NCBI RefSeq assembly: GCF_019249795.2
Contig: NZ_CP156891.1
Location: 2,693,501-2,757,500, forward strand
Direction: 5' to 3'
Length of the DNA stretch: 64,000 bases
From: Segatella copri
GTDB taxonomy: Bacteria > Bacteroidota > Bacteroidia > Bacteroidales > Bacteroidaceae
In this document: piece after piece, positions 51,381 to 62,687 of the stretch
Layout of the letters: each line of letters opens with the position of its first letter
Position numbering within the stretch: position 1 is the stretch's first letter
The notes under the pieces: model-generated
The model's database searches: none
Told to the model about the DNA's origin: nothing
Seen by the model: the letters and a program-made list of their open reading frames with translations, nothing else
Made by a program: the position numbers and the translations under genes

Positions 51381-52280
51381 TTAGAAATTCACCCGTTCTG
51401 TCTCCCCCCAGGTAGGGTCTACGGTAATGCTTATTCCACCACCCGTACTGTCGTCTCCGCCACCGAATCCGTCAGCAATGGAAATCTCGGTATAGGTTGT
51501 TTGGTTCTGATGGATTTTCAAATCGGCTTTTTCAAAACTCTTTACCACCTTTGCATCGGCATCCAGAAAGCTGATACTCATCTTGATGTTCTTCTCTTCT
51601 TCATGTGGGAAGGTGTAGACGGTAAAGTCTCTGCCGCCATCTTTCATACTGAAATTCTCGGTCTGACGGCTGTTCACGCAGCCGAATCCGGTGGTTGCAT
51701 CCAGGGTGCTGCTGCCGCCGGTATAATAGAACTTGATGCTTCTGATTTCTTCGGGAATGGTTTCGTCGTTAATATGTAACTTGAAGGCGCCAACTGCTCG
51801 CCTCAGGTTGATGTTTGTGGTGGCGCCCTCTTCGTTTACGCTCAACCTGCCGTAATAATAGAAGGTGTCGGTAAGTTTGTTGCTTGCAAACTTTACTTTC
51901 TCGGGTGCGCTGACAGAGCAGTTTCCCTTTCCGTTGTGGGCAATCACCACCAGTCGGTATTCTCCTTCGTCCAGACTTACATAGGCTGTTCCGAAGCCAT
52001 TGTCTGTTGAAAGCTGGTTCACCGTCTCCAGTTTCTCCTCTCCGTCAAAGATGGCAAGTGTCAGTCTGGAGCACACATCGCCCAGCGCCATCTGCTTGTC
52101 GGCAGCTTTGGTTGTCAGCAGACTTATGCCTTCTATTTTCTGCACATGGATAGTTACATTGGCGTTTGCCTCACGTGATTTTCCGGTTGTTTCGTCAATC
52201 GAAAACTTCTCGCATGAAGTAAGCGTCGCTACGAGCATCAGCAACAGGGATGCCAGTAACCGATAGGGCTTCTTACTCAT
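51381..52280 (-). CDS. FimB/Mfa2-like fimbrial-associated lipoprotein
   Basis: The 299-residue protein has a lipoprotein signal (LVATLTSC, mature Cys at about 23) and two β-rich domains. RLTLAIFDGEEKLETVNQLS, VSLDEGEYRLVVIAHNG, TTNINLRRAVGAFKLHINDE and IRSIKFYYTGGSSTLDATTG are the pattern of the FimB/Mfa2 fimbrillin family, which forms or anchors Bacteroidota surface fimbriae. No other fimbrial gene is next to it. A minus-strand TATATTTG element is at 52346-52353. Confidence 0.75.
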   Translation of the reverse strand: MSKKPYRLLASLLLMLVATLTSCEKFSIDETTGKSREANANVTIHVQKIEGISLLTTKAADKQMALGDVCSRLTLAIFDGEEKLETVNQLSTDNGFGTAYVSLDEGEYRLVVIAHNGKGNCSVSAPEKVKFASNKLTDTFYYYGRLSVNEEGATTNINLRRAVGAFKLHINDETIPEEIRSIKFYYTGGSSTLDATTGFGCVNSRQTENFSMKDGGRDFTVYTFPHEEEKNIKMSISFLDADAKVVKSFEKADLKIHQNQTTYTEISIADGFGGGDDSTGGGISITVDPTWGETERVNF

Positions 52281-52345
52281 AACCGTTCTTATTTACTAGT
52301 TGCTCTATGCGTTATCTCGGAGTTTCCTCGGGCATAAAGATGTGG

Positions 52346-52353
52346 CAAATATA
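52346..52353 (-). promoter_or_regulatory. -7 element for fimbrillin-like gene
   Basis: Minus-strand TATATTTG, 66 nt before the start. Confidence 0.55.
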
Positions 52354-52402
52354 CGTTTTTTCTCTTTTCTATGCAAGTAAAATCTAATAAATCTTTATAT
52401 TT

Positions 52403-52433
52403 TTTGTCATTTATCTGTTTTTTCGTAATTTTG
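52403..52433 (+). promoter_or_regulatory. Promoter of HAD phosphatase gene
   Basis: TTTG (52403-52406), 19 bp, TAATTTTG (52426-52433): full consensus. Confidence 0.8.
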
Positions 52434-52502
52434 CATCGGTTTTTCTGTACTTACAGAGCCGATTTTGCATTGTATATATAATAAGGTATAGAAGATATTG
52501 GT

Positions 52503-53294
52503 ATGGATAAGAAGATAAAAGCATTGTTTTTTGATATTGACGGCACCCTGGTGAGTTTCAAAACTCACAAGATTCCGCAGAGCACGGTAGATGCCTTGGA
52601 GCAGGCTAAGAAGAATGGGGTAGAGGTGTATATTTCTACCGGTCGTCCGCAACTCATCATCAACAACCTCGGTCAGATAGAACATCTCATCGACGGTTAC
52701 ATCACCACCAATGGAGCCCGCTGTTTTGTAGGCGATAAGGTGGTGAGCCAGCACGCCATCCTTCCTGAAGATGTAAAGAAGATTATCGAGGCAGCCGACC
52801 GTGATGATTATCCGGCAATCGTTGTAGGAGAGCATCATCTCGCTATCCATCATTATACTGACGAGGTTTATGAAATCTTTGCCAAGGGACTGGGGGTGGA
52901 TTGTGAAATCTTCCTGACCGATGTGAATGAACTGGGAGATGAGCAGGTTCTGCAGGTTACTCCTTTCTGTTCGGTAGAGCAGGAGGCGCTCCTGATGCCT
53001 ACGCTCCGCAACTGCACCTCGGGCAGATGGCATCCTGCCTTTACGGATATTACGGCAGCCGATGCGGATAAGGGCAAGGGCTTGCATGCAATGGCTGATT
53101 ATCTGGGTTTGAACATAGAAGAAACCATGGCTTTCGGCGATGGCGGCAATGATATTTCCATCGTACGGGAGGCAGGCACCGGTGTTGCGATGGGCAATGC
53201 AGGAGATAATCTCAAGCAGGTAGCCGATTACATTACGACTCATGTGGATGAAGATGGTGTTAAGAATGCGCTCCTCCATTTTGGCGTGATTTAA
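52503..53294 (+). CDS. HAD-superfamily Cof-type sugar phosphatase
   Basis: The 263-residue cytoplasmic protein has HAD motif I FFDIDGTLV (nucleophile Asp and +2 Asp), motif II in VYISTGRPQ, motif III lysine before GKGLHAMADYLG, and motif IV AFGDGGNDISIVREAGTGVAMGNA (in part). The large C2B cap in between (about 85-195) is that of the Cof/YbiV subfamily, which hydrolyses sugar phosphates or related metabolites. The leader carries TATATAATAAGGT 20 nt before the ATG. Alone; substrate unknown. Confidence 0.92.
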   Translation: MDKKIKALFFDIDGTLVSFKTHKIPQSTVDALEQAKKNGVEVYISTGRPQLIINNLGQIEHLIDGYITTNGARCFVGDKVVSQHAILPEDVKKIIEAADRDDYPAIVVGEHHLAIHHYTDEVYEIFAKGLGVDCEIFLTDVNELGDEQVLQVTPFCSVEQEALLMPTLRNCTSGRWHPAFTDITAADADKGKGLHAMADYLGLNIEETMAFGDGGNDISIVREAGTGVAMGNAGDNLKQVADYITTHVDEDGVKNALLHFGVI

Positions 53295-53396
53295 GTTCCC
53301 GACGTTATTGACTTTTTTTCATAACTCCCTATATATAATAAGGTGTAATCCTGATGAAGCCTTTTTGATAGGCGAGTTTCATTTTAATAAAATAAT

Positions 53397-53447
53397 AAAG
53401 GCAAACATGTTATTTATTGTAATAAATGGCGTGTTTGCCTTTCTGTT
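53397..53447 (+). terminator. Terminator of HAD phosphatase gene
   Basis: AAAGGCAAACA (53397-53407) / TGTTTGCCTTT (53432-53442), perfect 11-bp stem, 24-nt AT-rich loop, then CTGTTTTT. The rest of 53295-53674 is AT-rich and holds only this and the susC promoter. Confidence 0.75.
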
Positions 53448-53623
53448 TTTAAACCTCCCTTTTGTACCTGGTTTCTTCTTGTTATTTACGTTTTGTGAGA
53501 ATAAATACCAGAAATGCTTACGAAAAGTAATAGAATATACGAAAAATATACATAAAGTACTATAAAGTTGATATTTTGTATCAAATTGTTTGCTAAAAAA
53601 TTGTTTAATTAGCAAAAAGTATG

Positions 53624-53631
53624 TATCTTTG
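53624..53631 (+). promoter_or_regulatory. -7 element of second SusCD unit
   Basis: TATCTTTG followed by CACC, 44 nt before ATG 53675; -33 only partly matched (TTGT). Confidence 0.65.
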
Positions 53632-53674
53632 CACCCGATATTTGTAAGTTGTTTAATTTTTAAGAGAGAGAATT

Positions 53675-56600
53675 ATGGTAAAAAGATTGACCATGCTCAT
53701 GGGGGGGGCTCGTTCTTTCAACAGGAATGGCTCTCGCTCAAACTACTGTTACAGGTAAGGTTGTTTCTCAGGAAGATGGTGAGCCGGTGATTGGCGCATC
53801 TGTAAGAATTGTAGGAACTAAGACTGGAACAGCGACTGATGTCGATGGTAATTTTACGCTTCCTAATGCCAGCAAGGATGCTGTCTTGGAAATCAGTTAT
53901 CTCGGCATGCAGACTAAAACTATGAAAGCATCTGCTAAGATGAAGATCATTTTGGCTTCTGATGCAAGAAATCTTGACGAGGTAGTTGTTACTGCCTTGG
54001 GTATGAAACGTTCAGAGAAAACTTTGGGTTATGCTGCCAGTACAGCCAACGCTTCTGAGTTGACTGTTGCTAAGTCTGGTTCCCTGATGAGTGGTCTTCA
54101 GGGTAAGATGGCTGGTGTGCAGATTTCTGGTGGTGGTGTTACAGGTACCTCTCAGAAAGTCGTAATTCGTGGTATTTCTTCTGTTTCCAGCAACAACCCA
54201 TTGTATATTGTTGATGGTGTGCCTATCAACAATGACCGTTTGGGTGATAACTCTGTTGACTTTGGTAGTGGTGCAGGCGACATTAACCCAGAGGATATTG
54301 AATCGGTAACTGTATTGAAGGGTGCTTCTGCTACTGCTCTTTATGGTTCCCGTGCAGCCAATGGTGTTATCATGATTACTACAAAGAAGCCACAGGGTAA
54401 CAAGAAGGCTTCTATCACTTACGATGGTTCTTTGACATTTACTGATGTGCTCCGTGTGCCAATGACTCAGAATCTCTTTGGTCAAGGTTGGGGTTCCTGG
54501 TCTAATGAGGAGAATGGTTCTTGGGGACCTCGCCTCGATGGTCGTGAGCACTGGTATGGTTCCACCGGTCTTTCTAACGGCGAGACTTTAACCAAGCCTT
54601 TTTCTTATGTTAAGAACAATATCCGTGACTTCTATCAGGTAGGTAAGGAATGGAACAACAACGTATCTCTCCGCTATGGTGATGAGAAAGTAGGTATTGT
54701 TGCATCTTACGGTAATGTAAGTTCTAATGGTATTACTCCTAATGATGGTGATACATATCATCGTAATACCTTCTCACTCCGTGGTTACGCCAATATCGAC
54801 AGATTCCATCTGGACATGTCCCTGAACTATGTTCGCAAGGATATGCGCCGTTCTCGTGATATGTATATGGAGTTGCTTCAGGGTGCTTCTGATGTTCGTT
54901 TCACCGATATGAAGGATTACAACCTTGAGCGTAACAATGTAGATAACTACTATACATTGTATGCTACCAACCCATATTATATGGTAGATAACTTCTATTC
55001 TACTTATCAGGACGACCGTATTTATGGTAAGCTGGAGTTGTCATACGATATTACCAAGGATATCAAGGTAATTGGCCGTTTCGGTGGTGATTATACCAAT
55101 TATAAGACCGAGCGCATCGAACCACGTATTATTTATACCGAAGGTTCTTATCAGGCAACTGGTAATGGTACAACTGTAGGTAACCAGGGTTACTATTCTA
55201 AGTATCGTTCTCAGCGTGGACAGATTGATGCCAGCCTCTTATTGACCGGTAATCATACTTTCGGTGATTTCTCGGTAGGTGCAACCTTAGGTTGGAACTT
55301 GAACCAGAGAAACTATGATAATGTAGGTGGTTATAATGAGCAGTTGGATATTCCAGGTTGGAATTCCTTGAGTAATACATCTTCCTATTCGATTACTGAT
55401 ACTGACTCTTGGAATAGAAGATTGTTGGGTCTCTTGGGACAGGTTGAATTGGGTTATAAGGATTGGGCTTTCCTGAACCTTTCTGCCCGTAACGACTGGT
55501 CTTCTACTCTTCCTATGGGTGATAACAGCTTCTTCTATGGCGGTGCCAATGTGTCTGTGCTTCTGAATCAGGCTATTCCTGCTTTGAAGAATGTCAAGCA
55601 AATCGACTTGTTGAAGGTTCGTGCAGCTATAGGTCAGACAGGTAATGATGCTGATGTATATATGACTAATTCATATTATCGTCCATTCCAGTCTTATTAT
55701 ACATATTTGCCAATTTCCGGTGTTTCTGGTTTGACAGAGTATAACCGTTTGCCAAATAAGTCATTGAAGCCTGAGATTACAACTGAGTATGAGCTTGGTT
55801 TGAGCGGTACATTCTTTGGCAACCGTTTGAGCTTCGATGTGGCTTACTATGATCGTACAACCAAGAATCAGATTATCTCAGCTACTTTGGCTCCTGAGAC
55901 AGGTTATACTTCTAACACCCGTAATGTAGGTAAACTTCAGAACAAGGGTATTGAGGCGATGGTTAATTTTACTCCTATCCGTACTAAGGATTGGGAGTGG
56001 AGTGTAGGTGCTACATACGCTAAGAACTGGAGTAAGGTGAAGGAACTTTGGGATGGTCTTGATGAATATACCATTCCTGTAGGTACTACAAGTACTGGTT
56101 TGTATTCTTCTATGCGTGGTGTATCTTACGTATTGAAGGTTGGTGAGCCTATCGGTATCTTCAAGTTGCCAGCAACACAGAAGGTAACAGATAAAAACAG
56201 TCCATATTATGGTTATAGAATCGTAAATGGTAATGGTTTCTTGCAGTCTAGTACTACAGATTATGATTATCTCGGTTCTTCTCAGCCAGATTTCGTAATG
56301 GGCTTCACCACACATCTGAAGTGGAAGAACTTGAGTCTTGCTGCAACGGGCGACTGGCATAAGGGTGGATTGATGTATTCTGAGACATCTTATATTACTC
56401 ACTTCAATGGTAACTCTACAGAGACCGTATTCAATGAGCGTGATGCTTTTGTTTATCCTCATTCTGTAAAGATTGTTGGTGGAGAGTATGTCGAGAATAA
56501 TATTCCAGTTGCTTCCAACTATATGAATTATGTTCAGGGTAACTATAGCTACAACCCGGAGGTGCGTCGTGATTTCGTTGTAAGCCGTTCTTACTTCAAA

Positions 56601-56837
56601 CTCCGTGAGTTGGCTTTGACATACGATTTCCCTAAGACAATCACAAGTGCATTGAAGATGCAGAAGTTGTCTTTGAGTCTCGTTGGCCACAACTTGTTGC
56701 TCATCACTCCAAAGCATCAGAATTATATCGACCCAGAGTCTTCTAACTTTGGTAATGATATCAGCTCTGAGTTTGGTGAGACTATGGGTTCTGTGTCAAC
56801 TCGCAACTATGGTATTAACTTGAAGGTTGTATTTTAA
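53675..56837 (+). pseudogene. susC: SusC-family TonB-dependent transporter, out of frame at a G8 tract in the signal peptide
   Basis: ATG 53675 starts VKRLTMLM, then eight G residues (53701-53708) put the frame out by one, and translation would end after 27 codons. Removing one G (or adding two) joins it to the frame that reads GGLVLSTGMALAQ-TTVTGKV and continues to 56837, restoring a perfect signal peptide and 1053 residues. The rest is intact: carboxypeptidase-like domain (VVSQEDGEPVIGASVRIVGT), TonB box region (LDEVVVTALG), plug (LYIVDGVPINNDRLGDN, DIESVTVLKGASATALYGSR) and barrel ending STRNYGINLKVVF. ATG 53727 lies in frame but would give a protein with no signal peptide. Phase variation or a homopolymer sequencing error are both possible. 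Substrate unknown; no glycosidase is nearby. Confidence 0.85.
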
Positions 56838-56855
56838 TTAAAGGAGATTTCTTAT

Positions 56856-58451
56856 ATGAAAAGATATAAATTTTTAAGCGCAGCATTGCTGGGAGCCCTC
56901 TTGACAATGGGTACTGTTACTTCTTGTAGCGATTCCGGTTATTTGGATATCAACTACAACCCAAACTATCCTTCTACAGCTTCCTACAAGCAGTTGCTTC
57001 CGGCTGCCGAAGGTTCTATCGTAGCTGTCAGTGGTCTTTATCAGCAAATTACTGGTGACTTTTGGTGCCAGTATGTAACACAGGGTAATAGTACAAACCA
57101 GTATAATACATTGTCTAATTATGCTGTAACAACATCAGGTTCTATTCCTCCTGTTACTACGATTTGGCAGAATACATATGCCAACAGTTTGGAAGATTTA
57201 AAGCTGGCTTTAGCTTCTGCTGAAGAAAGTAAGGCTTGGAACTATTGGATGGTTGCCAAGATTCTTCAGGCCTATAATTTCTTGGTATTGACTGATACTT
57301 ATGGTGATATTCCGTTTACAGGTGCCCTTGATGTCGAAAACAATCCACATGCTGCATTTGATGATAGCAAAACCGTAGTATATCCGGGTATTCTGGAGAT
57401 GCTGGATGCTGCCATTGCCAAACTCGATGATGCTAAAGCTGCAGAAAAAGCTTCCCCTTTAGGAACTGCTGACTGTTTCTTGGGAGGCAGTATGGATAGC
57501 TGGGCAGGCTTTGCAAAGAGTTTGAAGTTGAAGATGTATCTCAAAGACTTCGACGCTCATAAATCTGATATTCAGGCTTTACTTAGTGCAGGTGGTCTTT
57601 TGGAGCAGGATTGTGCTTGGGTAAATTGGGAAGATGGCGCTAATAAGGGTAATCCTCTTTATGAATTTAATATCCGTCAGTTGAATACTACTGAGAATAT
57701 TCGTGCTTGTCATACTTTCTTGGAGTATCTTTTGGATAAGAAGGATCCTCGTATCATCAAGTTGTATGAGGTAACTGCTAATGCCAAAAAACCTCTCGGC
57801 TATTCTTCTGATGAGGAACTGGTTGCTCACATGGATGAATGCTACGAGGGCCTTCCTTGCGGAGATAAGCCAACTACTGATGAAACTACAGAGGGTGGTA
57901 TTGCAATCTCTAAGTCTTCTCGTATGAAACAGGCTTATGATGATGCTGTCTATCTGATGAACGAGGCTGAATGCGAATTGATGATTGCTGAGGCTTATGC
58001 TCGTTTGGGTGATGCTGAAAAGGCTGAGGAATATTATAATAAGGGTGTTCTTGCCGGCTTCAGCCGTTGGGGATTTGATGGTACAGCATTCGTTGATGGT
58101 GCTTACAAGTTCGATAAGGCTGATATGCTTCATAGTATCGCCATGCAGTATTGGGTAACTTATGCTGGAGCGAATGCTTATGATGGCTGGATGACCCGTA
58201 ACCGTTTGGGTATTCCTGAGGTGCAGGCTAATATTACTGTTCGTAAATCAACAACTGCTTTGCAGCGTGAATTGTCTGATGGTTATGTGTTAGGCAATTT
58301 GGTTGATCCAGGTGCTAGCAATATGAATGCCGGTGAGTATCCTATGCGGTTGCTTTATCCTACAGCTACTACATTGTATAACTCTGCTGCTGCCAAGTAT
58401 GTAGAAGAGAATGGAAACTCGCTGACCAAGAAACTTTGGTGGGAGAAGTAA
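56856..58451 (+). CDS. susD: SusD/RagB-like surface lipoprotein
   Basis: The 531-residue protein has a lipoprotein signal (MGTVTSC, mature Cys at about 24) and the SusD-like start YLDINYNPNYPSTASYKQLL PAAE. AKILQAYNFLVLTDTYGDIP and AKSLKLKMYLKDFDAHKSDI are the TPR-like helices, and LMNEAECELMIAEAYARLGD AEKAEEYYNKGV the second set. This is the SusD_2/RagB-like branch, which binds peptides or glycans together with SusC. It lies 18 nt after the susC frame end. The signal peptide is intact, so it would be made even when susC is off. Confidence 0.9.
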   Translation: MKRYKFLSAALLGALLTMGTVTSCSDSGYLDINYNPNYPSTASYKQLLPAAEGSIVAVSGLYQQITGDFWCQYVTQGNSTNQYNTLSNYAVTTSGSIPPVTTIWQNTYANSLEDLKLALASAEESKAWNYWMVAKILQAYNFLVLTDTYGDIPFTGALDVENNPHAAFDDSKTVVYPGILEMLDAAIAKLDDAKAAEKASPLGTADCFLGGSMDSWAGFAKSLKLKMYLKDFDAHKSDIQALLSAGGLLEQDCAWVNWEDGANKGNPLYEFNIRQLNTTENIRACHTFLEYLLDKKDPRIIKLYEVTANAKKPLGYSSDEELVAHMDECYEGLPCGDKPTTDETTEGGIAISKSSRMKQAYDDAVYLMNEAECELMIAEAYARLGDAEKAEEYYNKGVLAGFSRWGFDGTAFVDGAYKFDKADMLHSIAMQYWVTYAGANAYDGWMTRNRLGIPEVQANITVRKSTTALQRELSDGYVLGNLVDPGASNMNAGEYPMRLLYPTATTLYNSAAAKYVEENGNSLTKKLWWEK

Positions 58452-58479
58452 TGATTATTAATGTAATAAACGAAAAGTC

Positions 58480-59061
58480 ATGAAGAAAATATTATATTTT
58501 TTGAGCTTTGTTTTCGTAGCATTGTTTACTGCATGCTCTGAGGGAGACGATTTCGATATCGATTATACTCCTATTGCTCCTGTTGGTGGTGAGTATAGAA
58601 TCAATGTGGAGAGAGGTTATGATGCTTCTAAGACAGATGCAGAGTATTGGGCTTCTAATCCAACAGATGCTGAATTCATCTTTAAGACTGATGGTACAGG
58701 AACCACTTCGGGTGTTCTCTATGCCTATCTCAGCAATACTACCGATTATGATAAGGATAAGGCATGGATTCGTGTAGGCTCAACTGCCTCTAAGGTAGCT
58801 TACGCCATCAATGCTAAGGTATCTATTGATATGAGTGCTTATACTTTTGGTGGTGAGAATGTGGATGATTTCATTGGTAACTCTGCTACAGCTACCGACA
58901 AGGTAACTGTTAGCGGTAAGTGTGGTCACAATACTTATACTACTGTATCTGGTACTGTGACAGATGAAATCAGTTTCACCTATTCCCGTTCTGACCAGCC
59001 TGGATATCATTACAGGGTAACAGGCTTTAAGTCTACTGGTTGGGCTGAGGATAACAAGTAA
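58480..59061 (+). CDS. Small surface lipoprotein, putative lipid-binding family
   Basis: The 193-residue protein has a lipoprotein signal (ALFTACSEGDD, mature Cys at 19) and then a β-rich domain with PVGGEYRINVERGYDASKTD, AWIRVGSTASKVAYAINAKV and SGTVTDEISFTYSRSDQPGY HYRV. This resembles the family annotated as lipid-binding putative hydrolase that often follows SusCD genes in Bacteroidota; the name is from memory and the function unproven. It is 28 nt after susD and ends the operon. Confidence 0.65.
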   Translation: MKKILYFLSFVFVALFTACSEGDDFDIDYTPIAPVGGEYRINVERGYDASKTDAEYWASNPTDAEFIFKTDGTGTTSGVLYAYLSNTTDYDKDKAWIRVGSTASKVAYAINAKVSIDMSAYTFGGENVDDFIGNSATATDKVTVSGKCGHNTYTTVSGTVTDEISFTYSRSDQPGYHYRVTGFKSTGWAEDNK

Positions 59062-59081
59062 TATACTTTTGCTATACATGA

Positions 59082-59125
59082 ATTATTCCTAGATGATGTT
59101 TCTAATGATATTGTCTAGGAATAAT
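59082..59125 (+). terminator. Hairpin after second SusCD unit
   Basis: Perfect 12-bp stem ATTATTCCTAGA (59082-59093) / TCTAGGAATAAT (59114-59125); no T run, so it may protect the 3' end rather than terminate. Confidence 0.5.
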
Positions 59126-59194
59126 ATTAAAGATATAAGGCAAAGTGATTTGCCTCGTTGTTGACAAAGTCAACACTTATATCTCTCTCGTCTT

Positions 59195-59223
59195 GGGGAC
59201 TGGCGGTGGCCAGTCCCCTTTTT
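59195..59223 (+). terminator. Terminator of second SusCD unit
   Basis: Perfect 10-bp stem GGGGACTGGC (59195-59204) / GCCAGTCCCC (59209-59218), GGTG loop, then TTTTT. Confidence 0.95.
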
Positions 59224-59280
59224 GAATTTATAAGAGAGATTTCTTGGTTAATGAGGGTGTGTCATAAGTCTGGATAATAG

Positions 59281-59522
59281 TTGGTGTATAACAGTTGGCT
59301 ACCGCATGCACAACAGGTGTTGTGCATGCGCATATCAGCTGTTATGCAAGCGCACAACAGCTGTTGTGCGACCGGAGATACTGACTGTCTCAACAACATA
59401 TCCTATCTCTTCCAACAACTTATTCTATCTCTTCCAACAACATATCCTATCTCTTTCAGCGTCATATCCTATCTCTTTCAGCGACATATCCTATCTCTTT
59501 CAACAAATAGAAGAGGGTGAAT
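59281..59522. repeat. 22-bp-period tandem array with changing repeat families (array 2)
   Basis: From 59303 to 59500 nine units follow each other at exactly 22 bp, with weaker ones at 59281 and 59501. Units at 59303, 59325 and 59347 share (A/G)CA(A/T)(C/A)(A/T)CAG(C/G)TGTT(G/A)TG, with the palindrome ACAACAGCTGTTGT. The unit at 59369 is unlike either side. Units at 59391, 59413, 59435, 59457 and 59479 share CATATCCTATCTCTT(T/C) with small changes. It sits after the terminator at 59195 and before the stop of the B3/B4 gene. No spacers; not coding. The rest of 59062-59545 holds only the hairpins listed. Confidence 0.9.
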
Positions 59523-59545
59523 CATAAACTTATGACACATTCTCT

Positions 59546-60211
59546 TTATTTGTAGATGAAGTAGCTGCCTCCATCACTCTGGCAATATTTCTTCAGAAGC
59601 TGGATAATGTATTCGGCATTCTCGCGAACGTGCTGTTCGTCTCCGTCATATCCGTTGATGAGAACCACCAGATGGGTGGTGTCAATACTCATTTTGGTTC
59701 GCTCGTTGTCGCTGGTCGGGGTTCCTACACCACCTGTCTTGTCTCTGTAAACAGGCAGACCTTCTATATTAATCATGCCTCTGCCGATGCCTTCGTATGG
59801 TTCGTTGGCTTTGCCTACGCCCAGGGTCAGGGTGTCGCCTTCAAACTTGTCTGCATCAAATCCGCCGATGCTGTAGCCGTAGGCTATGCTCGCCAGGTTC
59901 ACCAGGTCCACCAGCGTATCTCTCTGGTAGAGTTCCTTGCCCTGGAGCATTCTGCGGATAAGGGCTTCTGATGCCGGACGGTAACGCGAAGGATCCTTGC
60001 CGCAGGCACGGTACACCTTTCGGGTGGCGGCAATTCCACTCATCTCTTTCAGCGATTCCGTGGTCAGCGTCTGTCTGTATTTCTCACCGAGGGCATTGAT
60101 TTCATCCCAAAGTTCCTGACAATAAGGGGTGTTTACCACATTGGCTTCCACGCATGCTCCCACAAAGGTGGGACATACCGATTCGATTTCTTCTGATACA
60201 ATAATTTTCAT
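59546..60211 (-). CDS. B3/B4 tRNA-binding-domain protein (putative aminoacyl-tRNA editing)
   Basis: The frame opens at 60256 but MKIIVSEEIESVCPTFVGAC at 60211 is the better start and gives 221 residues. RKVYRACGKDPSRYRPASEA LIRR, VDLVNLASIAYGYSIGGFD and YRDKTGGVGTPTSDNERTKM are the core of the B3/4 domain found in phenylalanyl-tRNA synthetase β chains and as free-standing proteins. Free-standing copies are thought to edit wrongly charged tRNA. Monocistronic, with a minus-strand TACTTTTG element at 60254-60261, within the longer frame. Confidence 0.88.
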   Translation of the reverse strand: MKIIVSEEIESVCPTFVGACVEANVVNTPYCQELWDEINALGEKYRQTLTTESLKEMSGIAATRKVYRACGKDPSRYRPASEALIRRMLQGKELYQRDTLVDLVNLASIAYGYSIGGFDADKFEGDTLTLGVGKANEPYEGIGRGMINIEGLPVYRDKTGGVGTPTSDNERTKMSIDTTHLVVLINGYDGDEQHVRENAEYIIQLLKKYCQSDGGSYFIYK

Positions 60212-60253
60212 GATGAATTTCCGTTTTCTGTTAAACCTTACTGATTGGTAGGG

Positions 60254-60261
60254 CAAAAGTA
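60254..60261 (-). promoter_or_regulatory. -7 element for B3/B4 gene
   Basis: Minus-strand TACTTTTG, 42 nt before the start at 60211; it excludes the start at 60256. Confidence 0.65.
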
Positions 60262-60382
60262 CGAAGAAATATTGGAATAGCCAAAAGTTCAGTCTATTTA
60301 TATATATAATAAGGTATAAAAAAAGCTTAAATGTTTATAACTGTTAAATATTTGACTAAAAAGCAACTTTTTTGCGAAAAGA

Positions 60383-60414
60383 TTTGGTGGAATGAAAAAT
60401 AGTTAGTACTTTTG
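60383..60414 (+). promoter_or_regulatory. rRNA operon promoter
   Basis: TTTG (60383-60386), 20 bp, TACTTTTG (60407-60414): full consensus, about 250 nt before 16S. The leader 60415-60667 is the usual transcribed spacer; nothing else is seen in 60212-60667 except the minus-strand promoter. Confidence 0.85.
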
Positions 60415-60667
60415 CACTCGCTTTTGAGAAATACACTTTCTCTTAGCGATTAAAGAAAGAGTTCTTTGAAAGATTTTACATAAACAGACAAGTAGTACAA
60501 GAAGCGGTTGACTTCTTAGAAATAAGAATGTTGACTGGGTAAAAGAAACGAACCGTCAAGCAATTGACAAGTCAGGTTTACTAAGCTTCAATAAACGAAA
60601 AGGATATTCGTCCTAAGTACAGACAACAAACAAACCAAGCCGCAAGGCTAGGTAAAAATGATATTTT

Positions 60668-62199
<1,532 letters not shown>

Positions 62200-62333
62200 C
62201 TGGAGAGACGAATTTCCTATAGAAGATTTAGGAACATGACTTAAAAAGTTCGCTTCTCTTCTTGTACGCACCATCTGTTTAATTAAATAAGAGATAGAGA
62301 ATGTTCGGCAGAGATGCTACTCTTTACCAACAC

Positions 62334-62407
62334 AGTCCTATAGCTCAGTTGGTTAGAGCGCCACACTGATAATGTGGAGGTCGGCAGTTCAAATCTGCCT
62401 GGGACTA
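62334..62407 (+). tRNA. tRNA-Ile (GAT)
   Basis: 74 nt in the 16S-23S spacer: acceptor AGTCCTA/TGGGACT, D stem GCTC/GAGC, anticodon loop CTGATAA (GAT), T loop TTCAAAT, discriminator A; CCA not encoded. Confidence 0.97.
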
Positions 62408-62431
62408 CATTCTTATATAATATCTCAAACT

Positions 62432-62505
62432 GGGGGATTAGCTCAGTTGGCTAGAGCACCTGCTTTGCAAGCAGGGGGTCAACGGTTCGAATCCGTTATT
62501 CTCCA
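62432..62505 (+). tRNA. tRNA-Ala (TGC)
   Basis: 74 nt: acceptor GGGGGAT/ATTCTCC with two G-T wobbles, D stem GCTC/GAGC, anticodon loop TTTGCAA (TGC), T loop TTCGAAT, discriminator A. Second spacer tRNA. Confidence 0.97.
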
Positions 62506-62687
62506 CTATGCCTTTTACGGCAAGAAGATCTTTGACATATTGACACAAGCAAAACTGTAAGTAATGAACTTTAGTTCAGACTAAAGTAAATCAAATCGCA
62601 AGATGAGATTTCACTTTGTTAGAATACAGCTGAAAGTATGAGCTACTTATTCGTTATTCGGAAACGAGTAACAAGAATACAGTCGTA

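Noticed and set aside
53308..53565. 85-residue ORF after the HAD phosphatase gene
   Set aside because: It spans the terminator hairpin, is AT-rich with no family features and has no promoter of its own.
59281..59520. Reading frames of 73-79 residues over array 2
   Set aside because: They run through a 22-bp repeat, so each unit is read in a different frame; no start context or homology. Better explained as repeat DNA.
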